NCBI GenBank assembly: GCA_003230195.1
Contig: QIHH01000159.1
Location: 1 to 35,547 of the forward strand
Direction: 5' to 3'
From: Gammaproteobacteria bacterium
GTDB taxonomy: Bacteria; Pseudomonadota; Gammaproteobacteria; SZUA-140
Length of the DNA stretch: 35,547 nt
Both the position numbers and the translations under genes were made by a program. The notes beneath the pieces are model-generated. The model was given only the letters and a program-made list of their open reading frames with translations, did not search any database and was not told the DNA's origin. How positions within the stretch are numbered: position 1 is the first letter of the stretch; every line of letters starts with the position of its first letter. Positions 15,005 to 24,184 of this stretch are shown here, one piece after another.

Positions 15005-16144
15005 ATGAAATCAACTTCACCAATTATACGACGTAAATCTCGCCAGATCATGGTAGGTGATGTAGCGGTGGGTGGCGATGCACCGATCTCTGTGCAGAGT
15101 ATGACCAATACTGATACCTGTGACGTTGATGCGACGGTTGGGCAGATTGAAGCATTACAGAAAGTGGGTGCGGATATTGTCCGTGTCTCTGTGCCGACGA
15201 TGGATGCAGCAGAGGCATTTGGGAAAATTAAACAGCGCGTCTCTATTCCGCTGGTGACCGATATCCATTTTGATTATAAAATTGCGCTACGTGTGGCTGA
15301 ACTAGGTGCTGACTGTTTGCGCATTAATCCGGGTAATATAGGTAAAGAAGAGCGTGTTCGTGCGGTGATCGATAGTGCACGCGACCATAATATTCCGATT
15401 CGGATTGGTGTTAATGCAGGTTCGTTAGAGAAAGAATTACAGGTTAAATATGGTGAGCCGACCGCTGACGCGCTGGTTGAATCGGCACTGCGGCATATTG
15501 ATATTCTGGATCGACTCGACTTTCAGGAATACAAGATTAGCCTTAAGGCATCGGAGATTTTCATGACAGTCGCCGCCTATCGCAAACTAGCGACGCAAAT
15601 TGAACAACCGCTGCACCTTGGTATTACTGAAGCGGGTGGGTTGCGTGCTGGCACAGTGAAATCTGCGGTTGGGCTTGGTATGTTGTTGAATGATGGCATT
15701 GGAGATACCATTCGTATTTCGCTGGCGGCGGATCCGATTGAAGAAATTAAAGTGGGTTTTGATATACTGAAGAGTCTGCGTCTGCGCAGTAAGGGGATTA
15801 ATCTGATCGCCTGTCCTTCTTGTTCACGCCAGCAGTTTGATGTGATTTCTACTGTGAATGCACTAGAATCACGTTTTGAAGATATTACTGATCCACTTGA
15901 TGTGGCGGTGATTGGCTGTGTGGTGAATGGCCCGGGTGAGGCGAAAGAGGTTGATGTCGGTTTAACCGGTGGCTCGCCAAATCTATTGTATGTGGCGGGA
16001 AAGCCGAACCAGAAATTAGGCAACGAGGCGTTGGTCGATGAGATTGAGCGTAATGTGCGTGAGCAGATCGCACAACGTAAAGCATCGGCCGTTGATGACA
16101 ATGGTGATGTAGTGATTCCCTTGCAAGAATTGAAACGTCGCTAG
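15005..16144 (+). CDS. ispG: 4-hydroxy-3-methylbut-2-enyl diphosphate synthase IspG
   Basis: IspG catalyses the penultimate step of the MEP isoprenoid pathway, reductively opening MEcPP to HMBPP with a [4Fe-4S] cluster. The TIM-barrel part starts with RRKSRQIMVGDVAVGG and PISVQSMTNT. The cluster ligands C270, C273 (ACPSCSRQQFD) and C305 (IGCVVNGPGEAKE) are all present. The length of 379 residues is usual. ATG 15005 follows rodZ after 21 bases. As an Fe-S enzyme it depends on the isc operon upstream. Confidence 0.96.
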   Translation: MKSTSPIIRRKSRQIMVGDVAVGGDAPISVQSMTNTDTCDVDATVGQIEALQKVGADIVRVSVPTMDAAEAFGKIKQRVSIPLVTDIHFDYKIALRVAELGADCLRINPGNIGKEERVRAVIDSARDHNIPIRIGVNAGSLEKELQVKYGEPTADALVESALRHIDILDRLDFQEYKISLKASEIFMTVAAYRKLATQIEQPLHLGITEAGGLRAGTVKSAVGLGMLLNDGIGDTIRISLAADPIEEIKVGFDILKSLRLRSKGINLIACPSCSRQQFDVISTVNALESRFEDITDPLDVAVIGCVVNGPGEAKEVDVGLTGGSPNLLYVAGKPNQKLGNEALVDEIERNVREQIAQRKASAVDDNGDVVIPLQELKRR

Positions 16145-16189
16145 CCACTGTTTATCCGTTCAGTTAACTAGAGTAGTGTAGGAATAACT

Positions 16190-17464
16190 TTGTCCAAGTG
16201 TATAAAAGTAGTGCGTGGCATGCACGACATCGTACCGCAGCAGAGCCCAATCTGGCAGCATCTTGAAGCGTGTATACGTCAGGTAGTGCAGGGTTATGGT
16301 TATGATGAAATTCGTATGCCGATTGTCGAAAAGACAGAGCTGTTTGTGCGTACCATTGGTGAGGTGACGGATATTGTCGCGAAAGAGATGTATACCTTTG
16401 AGGATCGAAATGGCGACAGCCTGAGTCTACGCCCGGAGGGGACCGCGTGCTGTGTGCGAGCGGGCATTGAAAATGGTCTACTCTATAACCAGATTCAACG
16501 TCTGTGGTATAGCGGCCCGATGTTTCGTCATGAACGTCCGCAAAAGGGGCGTTATCGCCAGTTCCATCAAACAGGCGTTGAGGTCTATGGGCTGAATGGC
16601 CCCGATATTGATGCTGAATTAATTATGATGAACGCACGCCTGTGGAAGCTGCTGGGGCTTGAGCGGCTGGAATTACAGATTAATACGCTGGGCACGTCGG
16701 TTGCACGTGCCGCTCATCGTGAACAGTTGATTGAATACCTAGCGCTCCATCGTGATGTGCTCGATGAAGAGAGCGTGTTGCGCTTAGATAAAAGTCCGCT
16801 GCGTATTCTTGATAGTAAAAACCCTGCGATGCAGGATATGATTGAAGGCGCGCCACAGTTACTAGACTATCTTGATGATGAATCCAACCAGCACTTTGAA
16901 ACATTGAAGATATTGCTTGATGGAGTCGGGATTGAATACCGCATCAATCCGAGGCTTGTTCGGGGCCTCGACTATTATCAAAAAACGGTATTTGAATGGG
17001 TCACGACTGATCTTGGTGCGCAAGGAACCGTTTGTGCCGGTGGGCGTTACGACGGGCTAGTAGAACAGTTGGGTGGTAAGGCGACACCCGCAATCGGTTT
17101 TGCAATGGGGATGGAGCGTCTGGTGGCGTTGATTGAGGATCGAGAGCTGGTGGTACCAGACGCAACACCTCACGCTTATTTTGTTTTCGTGGGTGATTCG
17201 GCAGCCTCGCAAGGGTTATTATTGGCTGAGCAGTTACGCAATGCATTGCCTGGATTACGACTGCTTAGCCATTGTGGTGGTGGTAGTTTTAAAAATCAGA
17301 TGAAAAAAGCGGACAAAAGTGGTGCTCAGTGGGTGTTGATACTGGGCGAAGATGAGATTGCGCAGCAACAGGTCACGCTGAAGTCTTTGCGCGATGGAAA
17401 ACCGCAAACATCGCTAGATTCTAGTGCGTTAGTACAGCATCTAAAAGAATTGATTACCATCTGA
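16190..17464 (+). CDS. hisS: Histidine-tRNA ligase
   Basis: HisRS charges tRNA-His. It is a class II synthetase: motif 2 (MFRHERPQKGRYRQFHQTGVEVYG), the histidine A peptide RGLDYYQKTVFEW, motif 3 (AIGFAMGMERL) and a C-terminal anticodon-binding domain (about 330-424) are in order. It has 424 residues. The start appears to be TTG 16190 (MSKCIKVVRGMHDIVP), with AGGA seven bases upstream. The next in-frame ATG, in RGMHD, falls within the conserved N-terminal motif and is too late. Confidence 0.95.
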   Translation: MSKCIKVVRGMHDIVPQQSPIWQHLEACIRQVVQGYGYDEIRMPIVEKTELFVRTIGEVTDIVAKEMYTFEDRNGDSLSLRPEGTACCVRAGIENGLLYNQIQRLWYSGPMFRHERPQKGRYRQFHQTGVEVYGLNGPDIDAELIMMNARLWKLLGLERLELQINTLGTSVARAAHREQLIEYLALHRDVLDEESVLRLDKSPLRILDSKNPAMQDMIEGAPQLLDYLDDESNQHFETLKILLDGVGIEYRINPRLVRGLDYYQKTVFEWVTTDLGAQGTVCAGGRYDGLVEQLGGKATPAIGFAMGMERLVALIEDRELVVPDATPHAYFVFVGDSAASQGLLLAEQLRNALPGLRLLSHCGGGSFKNQMKKADKSGAQWVLILGEDEIAQQQVTLKSLRDGKPQTSLDSSALVQHLKELITI

Positions 17465-17530
17465 CCAAATAGTGCGGTACGCGAGTAATAGAAAGAATCA
17501 CCAATAAACATAATTTTAGAGGGTATCGAC

Positions 17531-18163
17531 GTGGTAGCTAATACAACTGAAGAAGAACAGATTGAGTCACTTAAAAAGTGGTGGAAAGAAAATGGCACAT
17601 CAGTTGTTGTTGGGCTGGTGCTTGGTTTTGGAGCCTTGATCGGTGGTAATTACTGGATACAGCACAATAAGACACAAAGCCAAAATGCATCACTGGAGTT
17701 TTCTCAACTACAGGATGACCTGCAGCAGTCACGTAGTGATGCAGTAGTGACGCGTGGTGATCACATTATTAATAATTTTTCAGATACCCCTTACGCGGTG
17801 TTATCAGCGTTTGCGATTGCAAAATTTAAGGTCGATGAAGGCGATTTTTTATCGGCGCGTGCTCGTTTACAGTGGGTATTAGATAACAGCGAGCAGGCTG
17901 AGTTTATTCATATGGCTCGTATTCGAATGGCATCAGTGATGCTGGCTGAGGGCAATGCTGATGGTGCTTTGTCGTTGATTAGCACGATTGAAGCGGGTGA
18001 GTATCTCCCGCTTTACGAAGAATTGAAAGGTGATATTTACGCCTCGTTATCTCAACTGAGTCAGGCACGAGGTGCCTATGAAAAGGCGTTGAAGGCAAAT
18101 GATAAGGGGAATAATAGTTTGTTGCAGATGAAACTTGATGACCTCGGTAGCGAGGGCGCATAG
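17531..18163 (+). CDS. yfgM: YfgM family inner-membrane TPR protein
   Basis: YfgM is a bitopic protein that interacts with the SecYEG translocon and PpiD and takes part in periplasmic chaperone traffic. A short cytoplasmic N-terminus (TTEEEQIESLKKWWKENG) precedes one transmembrane helix (about 23-43), followed by a periplasmic TPR-like helical domain (about 60-205). The length of 210 residues is normal. GTG 17531 is the start, with AGAGGGT about seven bases upstream. It lies between hisS and bamB, the conserved context. Confidence 0.92.
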   Translation: MVANTTEEEQIESLKKWWKENGTSVVVGLVLGFGALIGGNYWIQHNKTQSQNASLEFSQLQDDLQQSRSDAVVTRGDHIINNFSDTPYAVLSAFAIAKFKVDEGDFLSARARLQWVLDNSEQAEFIHMARIRMASVMLAEGNADGALSLISTIEAGEYLPLYEELKGDIYASLSQLSQARGAYEKALKANDKGNNSLLQMKLDDLGSEGA

Positions 18164-18168
18164 CAATT

Positions 18169-19329
18169 ATGAGAGGTTCTGTTGTATTGAGTGCTGACCG
18201 CTGGTGGTTGGTACTCGTTCTTTTATCACTGGTTGGTTGTAGTGGTACTTTAACGCTTGAATCTCATCCGACGCAGCTCGAACATTTCGAGCCAGTGGCT
18301 GATACTGTGCCTGCTTGGTACAGACAGCCGCAATCGCGTGTGGATGTGTGGGAAGGATCGCCAGCCATAGTGGTGGAAGGCAAGCAGTTGTTTATCGCTC
18401 ATCCACGTGGCCGTGTGCGTGCATTAGATGCTGAGTGCGGTTGTCGTCAGTGGAATGTTGAAACTGAAGAGGCCTTAACGGGTGCTATCGGAAGTGGTGA
18501 TGGTTATCTATTGCTGGGTACTCGCAAAGGTGAATTGTTAGCGTTATCAGGCAAAGATGGTTCGATGTTGTGGCGTAGTGAGCTTTCTAGCGAAGTGATG
18601 AGTGCACCGCAAGTTTCACAGGGTGTGATTGTGGCGCGTACTAATGATGGCAAGATGTTTGGCCTTAATGCACAAAGTGGCGAGCGTCTGTGGGTTTACG
18701 AGACAATTGTTCCATCGCTGAGCCTGCGTGGTGTCGGTGCGCCATTGATAGTGGACGACAAGGTTTTTGCTGGTTTTTCAAATGGCAAGGTCGCGGCACT
18801 TACGGTGAGCAATGGTAAATTATTATGGGAGAAAGTGGTTGCATTAGCCAAAGGGCGTTCAGAACTGGAACGACTAGTTGATGTGGATGCAGAGCTGGCC
18901 TATGGCGACGGTATTTTATATGCGGTTGCTTTTCAGGGACGCTTAATCGCACTTGATGTGACTTCTGGGCGTATTATTTGGGCGCGTGAATTTTCTTCAC
19001 ACAGTGGCATTGTGCTCGACGAACGACAGCTTTTTATTAGCGATGATGAAGGACAGGTGATGGCGTTAGATCGACGTACTGGCGCTACATTGTGGCGACA
19101 GGATAAGCTGATGCGACGCGACATTAGTTCGCCCGTTATTCATGATGGTAAGATTGTGGTGGGTGACTTTGAAGGCTACCTGCACTGGTTATCGACTGAA
19201 GATGGGCGCTTTGTGATGCGTCGTTCTATCGATGATGTTGCGGTGACGGTGCGACCGCTGATGATTAACGATTTCCTCTATTCGGTAAGCCACCTAGGTA
19301 CTATTACCGCACTACGAATGGACGAGTGA
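18169..19329 (+). CDS. bamB: Outer-membrane protein assembly factor BamB
   Basis: BamB is the beta-propeller lipoprotein of the BAM complex that inserts beta-barrel proteins into the outer membrane. A signal peptide ends in the lipobox LVGC (Cys24). Repeated PQQ-like propeller blades follow (LLALSGKDGSMLWR, MFGLNAQSGERLWVYE, IALDVTSGRIIWARE, VMALDRRTGATLWRQ). The length of 386 residues fits the family. It starts five bases after yfgM, and its stop shares one base with the start of der. Confidence 0.94.
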   Translation: MRGSVVLSADRWWLVLVLLSLVGCSGTLTLESHPTQLEHFEPVADTVPAWYRQPQSRVDVWEGSPAIVVEGKQLFIAHPRGRVRALDAECGCRQWNVETEEALTGAIGSGDGYLLLGTRKGELLALSGKDGSMLWRSELSSEVMSAPQVSQGVIVARTNDGKMFGLNAQSGERLWVYETIVPSLSLRGVGAPLIVDDKVFAGFSNGKVAALTVSNGKLLWEKVVALAKGRSELERLVDVDAELAYGDGILYAVAFQGRLIALDVTSGRIIWAREFSSHSGIVLDERQLFISDDEGQVMALDRRTGATLWRQDKLMRRDISSPVIHDGKIVVGDFEGYLHWLSTEDGRFVMRRSIDDVAVTVRPLMINDFLYSVSHLGTITALRMDE

Positions 19330-20741
19330 TGAAACCTGTCATTGCATTGGTTGGCCTACCTAACGTTGGTAAATCGACACTCTTTAATCGCCTTACTCGT
19401 ACGCGTGATGCGCTGGTGGCAGACCAGCCGGGTCTGACGAGAGATCGTAATTACGGCGAAGGTAAAATGGGGCCGCATCCCTATATTGTAGTCGATACCG
19501 GTGGTTTAGGTGACTCGAAAAAAGGGATTGATGGCCTGATGATGAATCAGGCGATGGTGGCGATTGATGAGGCCGATGCGGTGCTCTTTTTAGTCGATGG
19601 ACGTGCTGGCCTGTCTGCCGGTGATAAGACCATTGCTGATCGCCTACGCCGCACTGGCAAGTCATTGATGCTGGTGATTAACAAGGCTGAAGGGCGTGAC
19701 GTAGAGCTGATTAGTAGTGAGTTCTATGAGTTGGCTTATGCAAACACGGTAGTGATCTCTGCGGCACATGGTGAAGGTGTATCGGACATGATGACGGAAG
19801 TGTTCGAACAGATGCTTAAAACTGAAGTGCCTGAAGAAGAGGATGAAGATGGTCCTCGTAGTATTAAAATTGCGATTTCAGGGCGCCCTAACGTGGGTAA
19901 ATCTACCTTAGTTAATCGCATTCTGAAAGAAGATCGCGTGCTTGCGTTTGATCGCCCCGGTACCACTCGCGATAGCATTCGAATCCCCTTTCAACGTGGC
20001 AAGCAGGATTATATCCTGATCGATACCGCCGGTATGCGCCGTCGTAGTCGTGTTAGTGACGTGGTTGAAAAATTTAGCTCGATTAAAGCACTACAGGCGA
20101 TTAGTGAGGCGGATGTCGCGATTCTCGTTATTGATGCGCATGCGGGGGGGATTTCAGAGCAGGATACTAAAATTCTTGGTTATGTACTGGAAAGTGGTAA
20201 GGCGCTGGTAATTGCGATTAATAAATGGGACGGCATGGGTGAATACGATCAACAGCGTGTCAAAGATGAATTGCAGCGCCGTCTTTCCTTTATTGATTTT
20301 GCTGAAATACATTTTATTTCAGCCCTGAAAGGGCGGGGAGTTAATGAACTGTTTAAGTCGGTTGAGCGTGCATACCATTCAGCACAGATGGCATTATCAA
20401 CACCACAACTGACACGTATTCTCACTGAGGCGGTCGCTGCCCATCCACCACCGGCTGTTCATATGCGGCGGATTAAACTACGTTACGCGCATCAGGGTGG
20501 GCATCGTCCCCCTCGGATCGTGATCCATGGCAATCAAACTGAAAGTATCCCCGATAGTTACGTACGTTATCTTGAGAAGACCTTTCGCAAGCAATTGAAA
20601 CTTGAAGGCACACCAATCAAGATTGAATTCAAAACCAGTGATAACCCTTATAAAGGGCGTAAAAACATACTGACTGATCATCAGCAGGATAAACGCAAAC
20701 GCTTTAAAAAATTTACTACTCGACGTAATAAAAAGCATTGA
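19329..20741 (+). CDS. der: Ribosome-assembly GTPase Der (EngA)
   Basis: Der is an essential GTPase with two tandem G domains that acts in 50S subunit maturation. The first P-loop reads GLPNVGKST (about 9-17) and the second GRPNVGKST (about 180). Each domain has its DTGG/DTAG and NKxE/NKWD motifs. A KH-like C-terminal domain (about 355-470) carries the basic tail KGRKNILTDHQQDKRKRFKKF. ATG 19329 overlaps the bamB stop (TGATG); a GTG one codon before is also in frame. The leucine in the first P-loop is a minor departure from the usual GRPNVGKS. Confidence 0.96.
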   Translation: MKPVIALVGLPNVGKSTLFNRLTRTRDALVADQPGLTRDRNYGEGKMGPHPYIVVDTGGLGDSKKGIDGLMMNQAMVAIDEADAVLFLVDGRAGLSAGDKTIADRLRRTGKSLMLVINKAEGRDVELISSEFYELAYANTVVISAAHGEGVSDMMTEVFEQMLKTEVPEEEDEDGPRSIKIAISGRPNVGKSTLVNRILKEDRVLAFDRPGTTRDSIRIPFQRGKQDYILIDTAGMRRRSRVSDVVEKFSSIKALQAISEADVAILVIDAHAGGISEQDTKILGYVLESGKALVIAINKWDGMGEYDQQRVKDELQRRLSFIDFAEIHFISALKGRGVNELFKSVERAYHSAQMALSTPQLTRILTEAVAAHPPPAVHMRRIKLRYAHQGGHRPPRIVIHGNQTESIPDSYVRYLEKTFRKQLKLEGTPIKIEFKTSDNPYKGRKNILTDHQQDKRKRFKKFTTRRNKKH

Positions 20742-21097
20742 AGCTATTTTTTCAGTATCACTCAGAATATTAATGTGATTTTGATTTTTGAATCTGGTGA
20801 AATGAAGGTGGCAGTTATCGATGCCAGTTTAATAATGTTCTTTTCCCTGCTGATCGTGAATACTATATGGTAGGGGGCAGGCCTTGATAATGATTCTCAG
20901 CTTTGTGATTTCGGTGAGGTGTGTGGTATCTATTTTTCATCGGGAGGTTTTCGTACCATTGGGAGTGATGATATTCATAGTGGGTTGGACTTTATCTCTG
21001 GGTTTGGGGTGGGGTTTAGGCGAGTTCGCTGCTTCAGCACGCAGGTATCCCGATGGGATTTAGGCGACAACTGACAATAAAACAGCTAGAATAACTA
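20742..21097. other. Intergenic stretch with possible gene remnant
   Basis: No complete gene is convincing in these 356 bases. On the minus strand, 20762-20882 encodes PAPYHIVFTISREKNIIKLASI, which loosely recalls the C-terminal strand of RelE/ParE toxins, but the frame upstream is broken by stops. On the plus strand, ATG 20890 opens a 57-codon frame with a hydrophobic centre and only a weak ribosome site. Just behind der an A-rich/T-rich inverted repeat ending in six Ts (about 20726-20757) may act as a weak terminator. Confidence 0.3.
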
Positions 21098-21607
21098 ATG
21101 AAAATGATACACTCGTTGTTACTTGCTACAATCTTTTTAAGTATGACTGTAGGTGCCTCAAGTTCTTCAGAGGTGCGTTATGGTGACGCTGCTTCAGCTC
21201 GTGTCGAGGTCAGCGTGCTTTATATAGGTATGCAATGCGGACGAGAAGAGCCTGACGCACAAGCAAGTTGGGTCAAAAATGCGATAGAGCTACAGCACCT
21301 ATATGACAAATTCCAGCAAGAGGCTATGTCGACGATAGATTTTGATCGTGAGCGGCTTGTATTGATGGAAATGGGACTGCGTCCAACATTGGGGTATCGT
21401 TTGGCGTTGATGAATTCTAGGGCTTGGATCGAACTGGGGAATGTCGAGATTTTGCTTGAATGGATAGCGCCAGATCGCGATATGATGGTTGGGGAAATAT
21501 TAACTAGCCCTTGTCTGCTGTTGAAGCTGGAACGTGGCCCTTACCAACAGGTGAGGTTTAGTGATCAATCAGGCGTGAAAAAGGCGATGTTAGTCGTGCC
21601 TGAATAG
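21098..21607 (+). CDS. Exported PrcB_C-domain-like protein
   Basis: This predicted secreted protein has 169 residues. Residues 1-20 form a signal peptide (MKMIHSLLLATIFLSMTVGA). There is no lipobox cysteine. The C-terminal part (about 85-160: LVLMEMGLRPTLGYRLAL, then VEILLEWIAPDRDMMVGEIL and SPCLLLKLERG) follows the pattern of the PrcB_C domain, named after a Treponema protease-complex subunit and found in many uncharacterised exported proteins. The actual function is unknown. Two cysteines could form a disulfide in the periplasm. The ribosome site is weak and no operon partner is evident. Confidence 0.65.
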   Translation: MKMIHSLLLATIFLSMTVGASSSSEVRYGDAASARVEVSVLYIGMQCGREEPDAQASWVKNAIELQHLYDKFQQEAMSTIDFDRERLVLMEMGLRPTLGYRLALMNSRAWIELGNVEILLEWIAPDRDMMVGEILTSPCLLLKLERGPYQQVRFSDQSGVKKAMLVVPE

Positions 21608-21769
21608 TGTTGCGCTTGCCAAGTGTAACAGGTTTGAGTTATTCCTCCCGTCTCTTCTTGAGCATTCAGCGTTGAAGGTTGTGTTGTTAACCGGTTGTTG
21701 ACACTGTTTTTCAACGTATTACACAGCTGATAGAATGATTTTTTATTGTTTATTCTAGGGGTTGGTTTC

Positions 21770-24160
21770 GTGGCAAGAAAAGCTAATCGAAAGAAAAATT
21801 CAAAAGTTGGGCATAAAAAAAATAGCCCTTCCCCGATTGCCATTACAAAAGTGGCTGAAATCACACGTCTACTGGGAAGAGCACTGGAGTATTTCCGGCG
21901 AGATGAATTTTCTCGCGCCGAAAATATATACCGTAAGGTGCTAGATCATGACCCTATCAATGAAGATGCACTTCATTTTATTAGTGTGATATACACGCAA
22001 AATGAGCAGCATGCTGAACTGGTTAAGCGTTACGATCTGGCATTAATAAAAGACCCTGAATCGGTGCGTATCTATAACAACCGCGGGATCTCGTTGGTTT
22101 ATCAAGGGGAGTTCTGGTTAGCGATTGCCAGCTTTGAAAGCGCGCTTGATATTTCCCCAGATGATGCTGATATCCATACGAACTTAGGTGGGGCATTTAA
22201 CCGTATAGGGGAATATGAAAAATCGGTTGAGCATTATAAGACGGCGGTTGAAATTTTTCCTCAGCATACAGAGGCCCATTACAACCTTGGTAATACGTAT
22301 CGGAAACTTAAACGCCCCGCCAAGGCTATTGCCTGTTTTAACCAGGCACTGATCACAGACCCGCAGCACAAAGATGCATTTTATAATTTATGTTTAATTT
22401 CACGCAACGTCTGTGACTGGTCTCGCTATCAGGAATTTGAGCGTGAAATGATAAGGTGTGCACAAACACCGAAAAGCATGCTGATGCCATTTAACCTGCT
22501 CTCTTGGTGTGATGACCCAGAGGTTCAACTTGCGTGTGCTAGGAATTATGTTGACGACATTATCCCTCTGAATACTCTGCACCTTGATGCTGTGCCTGAG
22601 CTGACCAATGGGCGGATAAAAATTGGTTATCTTTCGAGTGATTTTCGTCAGCATGTGGTGGCGCAGTTGATTGTTGAATTATTTGAGCTGCACGACCGCG
22701 ATAAATTTGAGGTGTTTGCATTTTCCCATGGCCCTGAAGATGGCAGTGAACTAAGCGCGCGCTTGGTAAAGGCGGTTGACCACTTTATAGCGGTGGGACA
22801 TCTGAGCGATAGTGACGTAGCGCGCCATATTCAGCAGCAGGAAATCTCGATTCTGGTGGACCTGAATGGCCACAGCAACGGGGCAAGAACACGTATTTTA
22901 GCGATGCGTCCTGCCCCGATACAGATTAATTACCTCGGTTATATTGGTACGATGGGGGCAAGTTTTATCGACTATGTGGTGGTGGATAAAACAGCGGTGC
23001 CTGCTGAAATGCAGTCCTTTTTCAGTGAGAAGCTGTTACAGCTCCCCTGTTATATGGTTCACGATAGCCAGCGAATAATTGCAAGCGAGACGATAACACG
23101 AGCAGAGGCGGGTTTACCTGAAGTGGGTTTTGTTTATTGTTGTTTTAATAACAGTTATAAAATTACACCGAAAGTGTTTGATGTCTGGATGCACTGCCTG
23201 TTAGCCGTACCTGGTAGTGTGTTATGGCTGGTAGAAGAGAGCGAAGCGCTGCAAAAAAACCTTCGTCAGGAAGCGCAGTCACGCGGTGTTAATTCAGCAC
23301 GACTGATATTTGCAGCGCGTATTCTGCCTGCACAACATTTGGCTCGCCTGCGTTTGGCAGATCTATTTTTAGATACGCTGATCTACAATGCCGGGGCGAC
23401 TGCATGTGATGCGCTATGGGCGGGTCTGCCCGTGTTGACCTATCAGGGTAATAGTTTTGTGGCACGTATGGGTAGCGGACTGGTAAGTGCTGCGGGTGTG
23501 CCTGAGCTGGTAGTTGATACATTAAGTGAATATGAACGACTGGCAATTGAGCTGGCAGATAAGCCTACGCTGCTTCAACCCTTACGAGAAAAATTAATTA
23601 CTCAACGTAATACCTCATTACTTTTTGATAGCCAGCGGTTTTGTAAAGAACTAGAAAAATCATATCTGGATATCTGGGTACAGTGGCTTGAATCTCAGAT
23701 GAGTATAGAATTTTCGGCTCATGATTTAGCAATGCATAAGGAAATGCTTAATGATGCGATTACATTGCACCAGCAGGGTGAGCTCGATGGTGCTGAAAGG
23801 GGCTATCGCTCGCTGTTAGAAATGAATCCTTCGGAGGCGAATGCACTGCATTTATTAGGCACCATACAGGCGCAGCGTGGCCGGGTTAGGGAAGCGATTG
23901 ATTTCTATCATCAGGCATTAAACATTAATCCTCAATTAATTGGTGCTTACAATAACCTAGGTGTTGCGTTGTATGGGGCGGGGAGTTATCTGCAGGCATC
24001 TGAAAATTTTCGCCAAGCAGTTGAGTTGATGCCCAATGCGGAGTCCTGTTTTAATCTTGGGAATTGCCTTTATGAACTCAAAAAATATGATGAGGCGATG
24101 TTGCATTATCAGCAAGCGCTTGAGATTAATCCACATCATAGTATCAAGGCACTTAGTTGA
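21770..24160 (+). CDS. TPR-containing GT41 (OGT/SPINDLY-type) glycosyltransferase
   Basis: This large cytoplasmic protein belongs to the O-GlcNAc transferase-like GT41 family, which moves a sugar from a nucleotide sugar, usually to protein. It has a basic N-terminus, TPR repeats (about 30-210), and the GT41 catalytic region (about 280-640). That region contains IKIGYLSSDFRQHVVAQLI with the family histidine H295, LVDLNGHSNGARTRILAMRPAPIQINYLG, the nucleotide-binding FNNSYKITPKV lysine, and YNAGATACDALWAGLPVLTYQG. A second TPR block follows (about 660-796). GTG 21770 is preferred because TAGGGG lies nine bases upstream; a TTG at 21746 would add eight hydrophobic residues. Substrate and sugar are unknown, and no surface-glycan cluster surrounds it. 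Confidence 0.85.
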   Translation: MARKANRKKNSKVGHKKNSPSPIAITKVAEITRLLGRALEYFRRDEFSRAENIYRKVLDHDPINEDALHFISVIYTQNEQHAELVKRYDLALIKDPESVRIYNNRGISLVYQGEFWLAIASFESALDISPDDADIHTNLGGAFNRIGEYEKSVEHYKTAVEIFPQHTEAHYNLGNTYRKLKRPAKAIACFNQALITDPQHKDAFYNLCLISRNVCDWSRYQEFEREMIRCAQTPKSMLMPFNLLSWCDDPEVQLACARNYVDDIIPLNTLHLDAVPELTNGRIKIGYLSSDFRQHVVAQLIVELFELHDRDKFEVFAFSHGPEDGSELSARLVKAVDHFIAVGHLSDSDVARHIQQQEISILVDLNGHSNGARTRILAMRPAPIQINYLGYIGTMGASFIDYVVVDKTAVPAEMQSFFSEKLLQLPCYMVHDSQRIIASETITRAEAGLPEVGFVYCCFNNSYKITPKVFDVWMHCLLAVPGSVLWLVEESEALQKNLRQEAQSRGVNSARLIFAARILPAQHLARLRLADLFLDTLIYNAGATACDALWAGLPVLTYQGNSFVARMGSGLVSAAGVPELVVDTLSEYERLAIELADKPTLLQPLREKLITQRNTSLLFDSQRFCKELEKSYLDIWVQWLESQMSIEFSAHDLAMHKEMLNDAITLHQQGELDGAERGYRSLLEMNPSEANALHLLGTIQAQRGRVREAIDFYHQALNINPQLIGAYNNLGVALYGAGSYLQASENFRQAVELMPNAESCFNLGNCLYELKKYDEAMLHYQQALEINPHHSIKALS

Positions 24161-24184
24161 TTTGGTAAATGCAGGGCTATGGCG

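Noticed and set aside
15577..16101. 174-codon minus-strand ORF inside ispG
   Set aside because: Lies wholly antisense to a well-conserved gene with all cluster cysteines; no ribosome site or family features.
21698..21739. Perfect TTGACA before the GT41 gene as a promoter
   Set aside because: No -10 hexamer at 15-19 bases; the nearest TAGAAT is 27 bases away.
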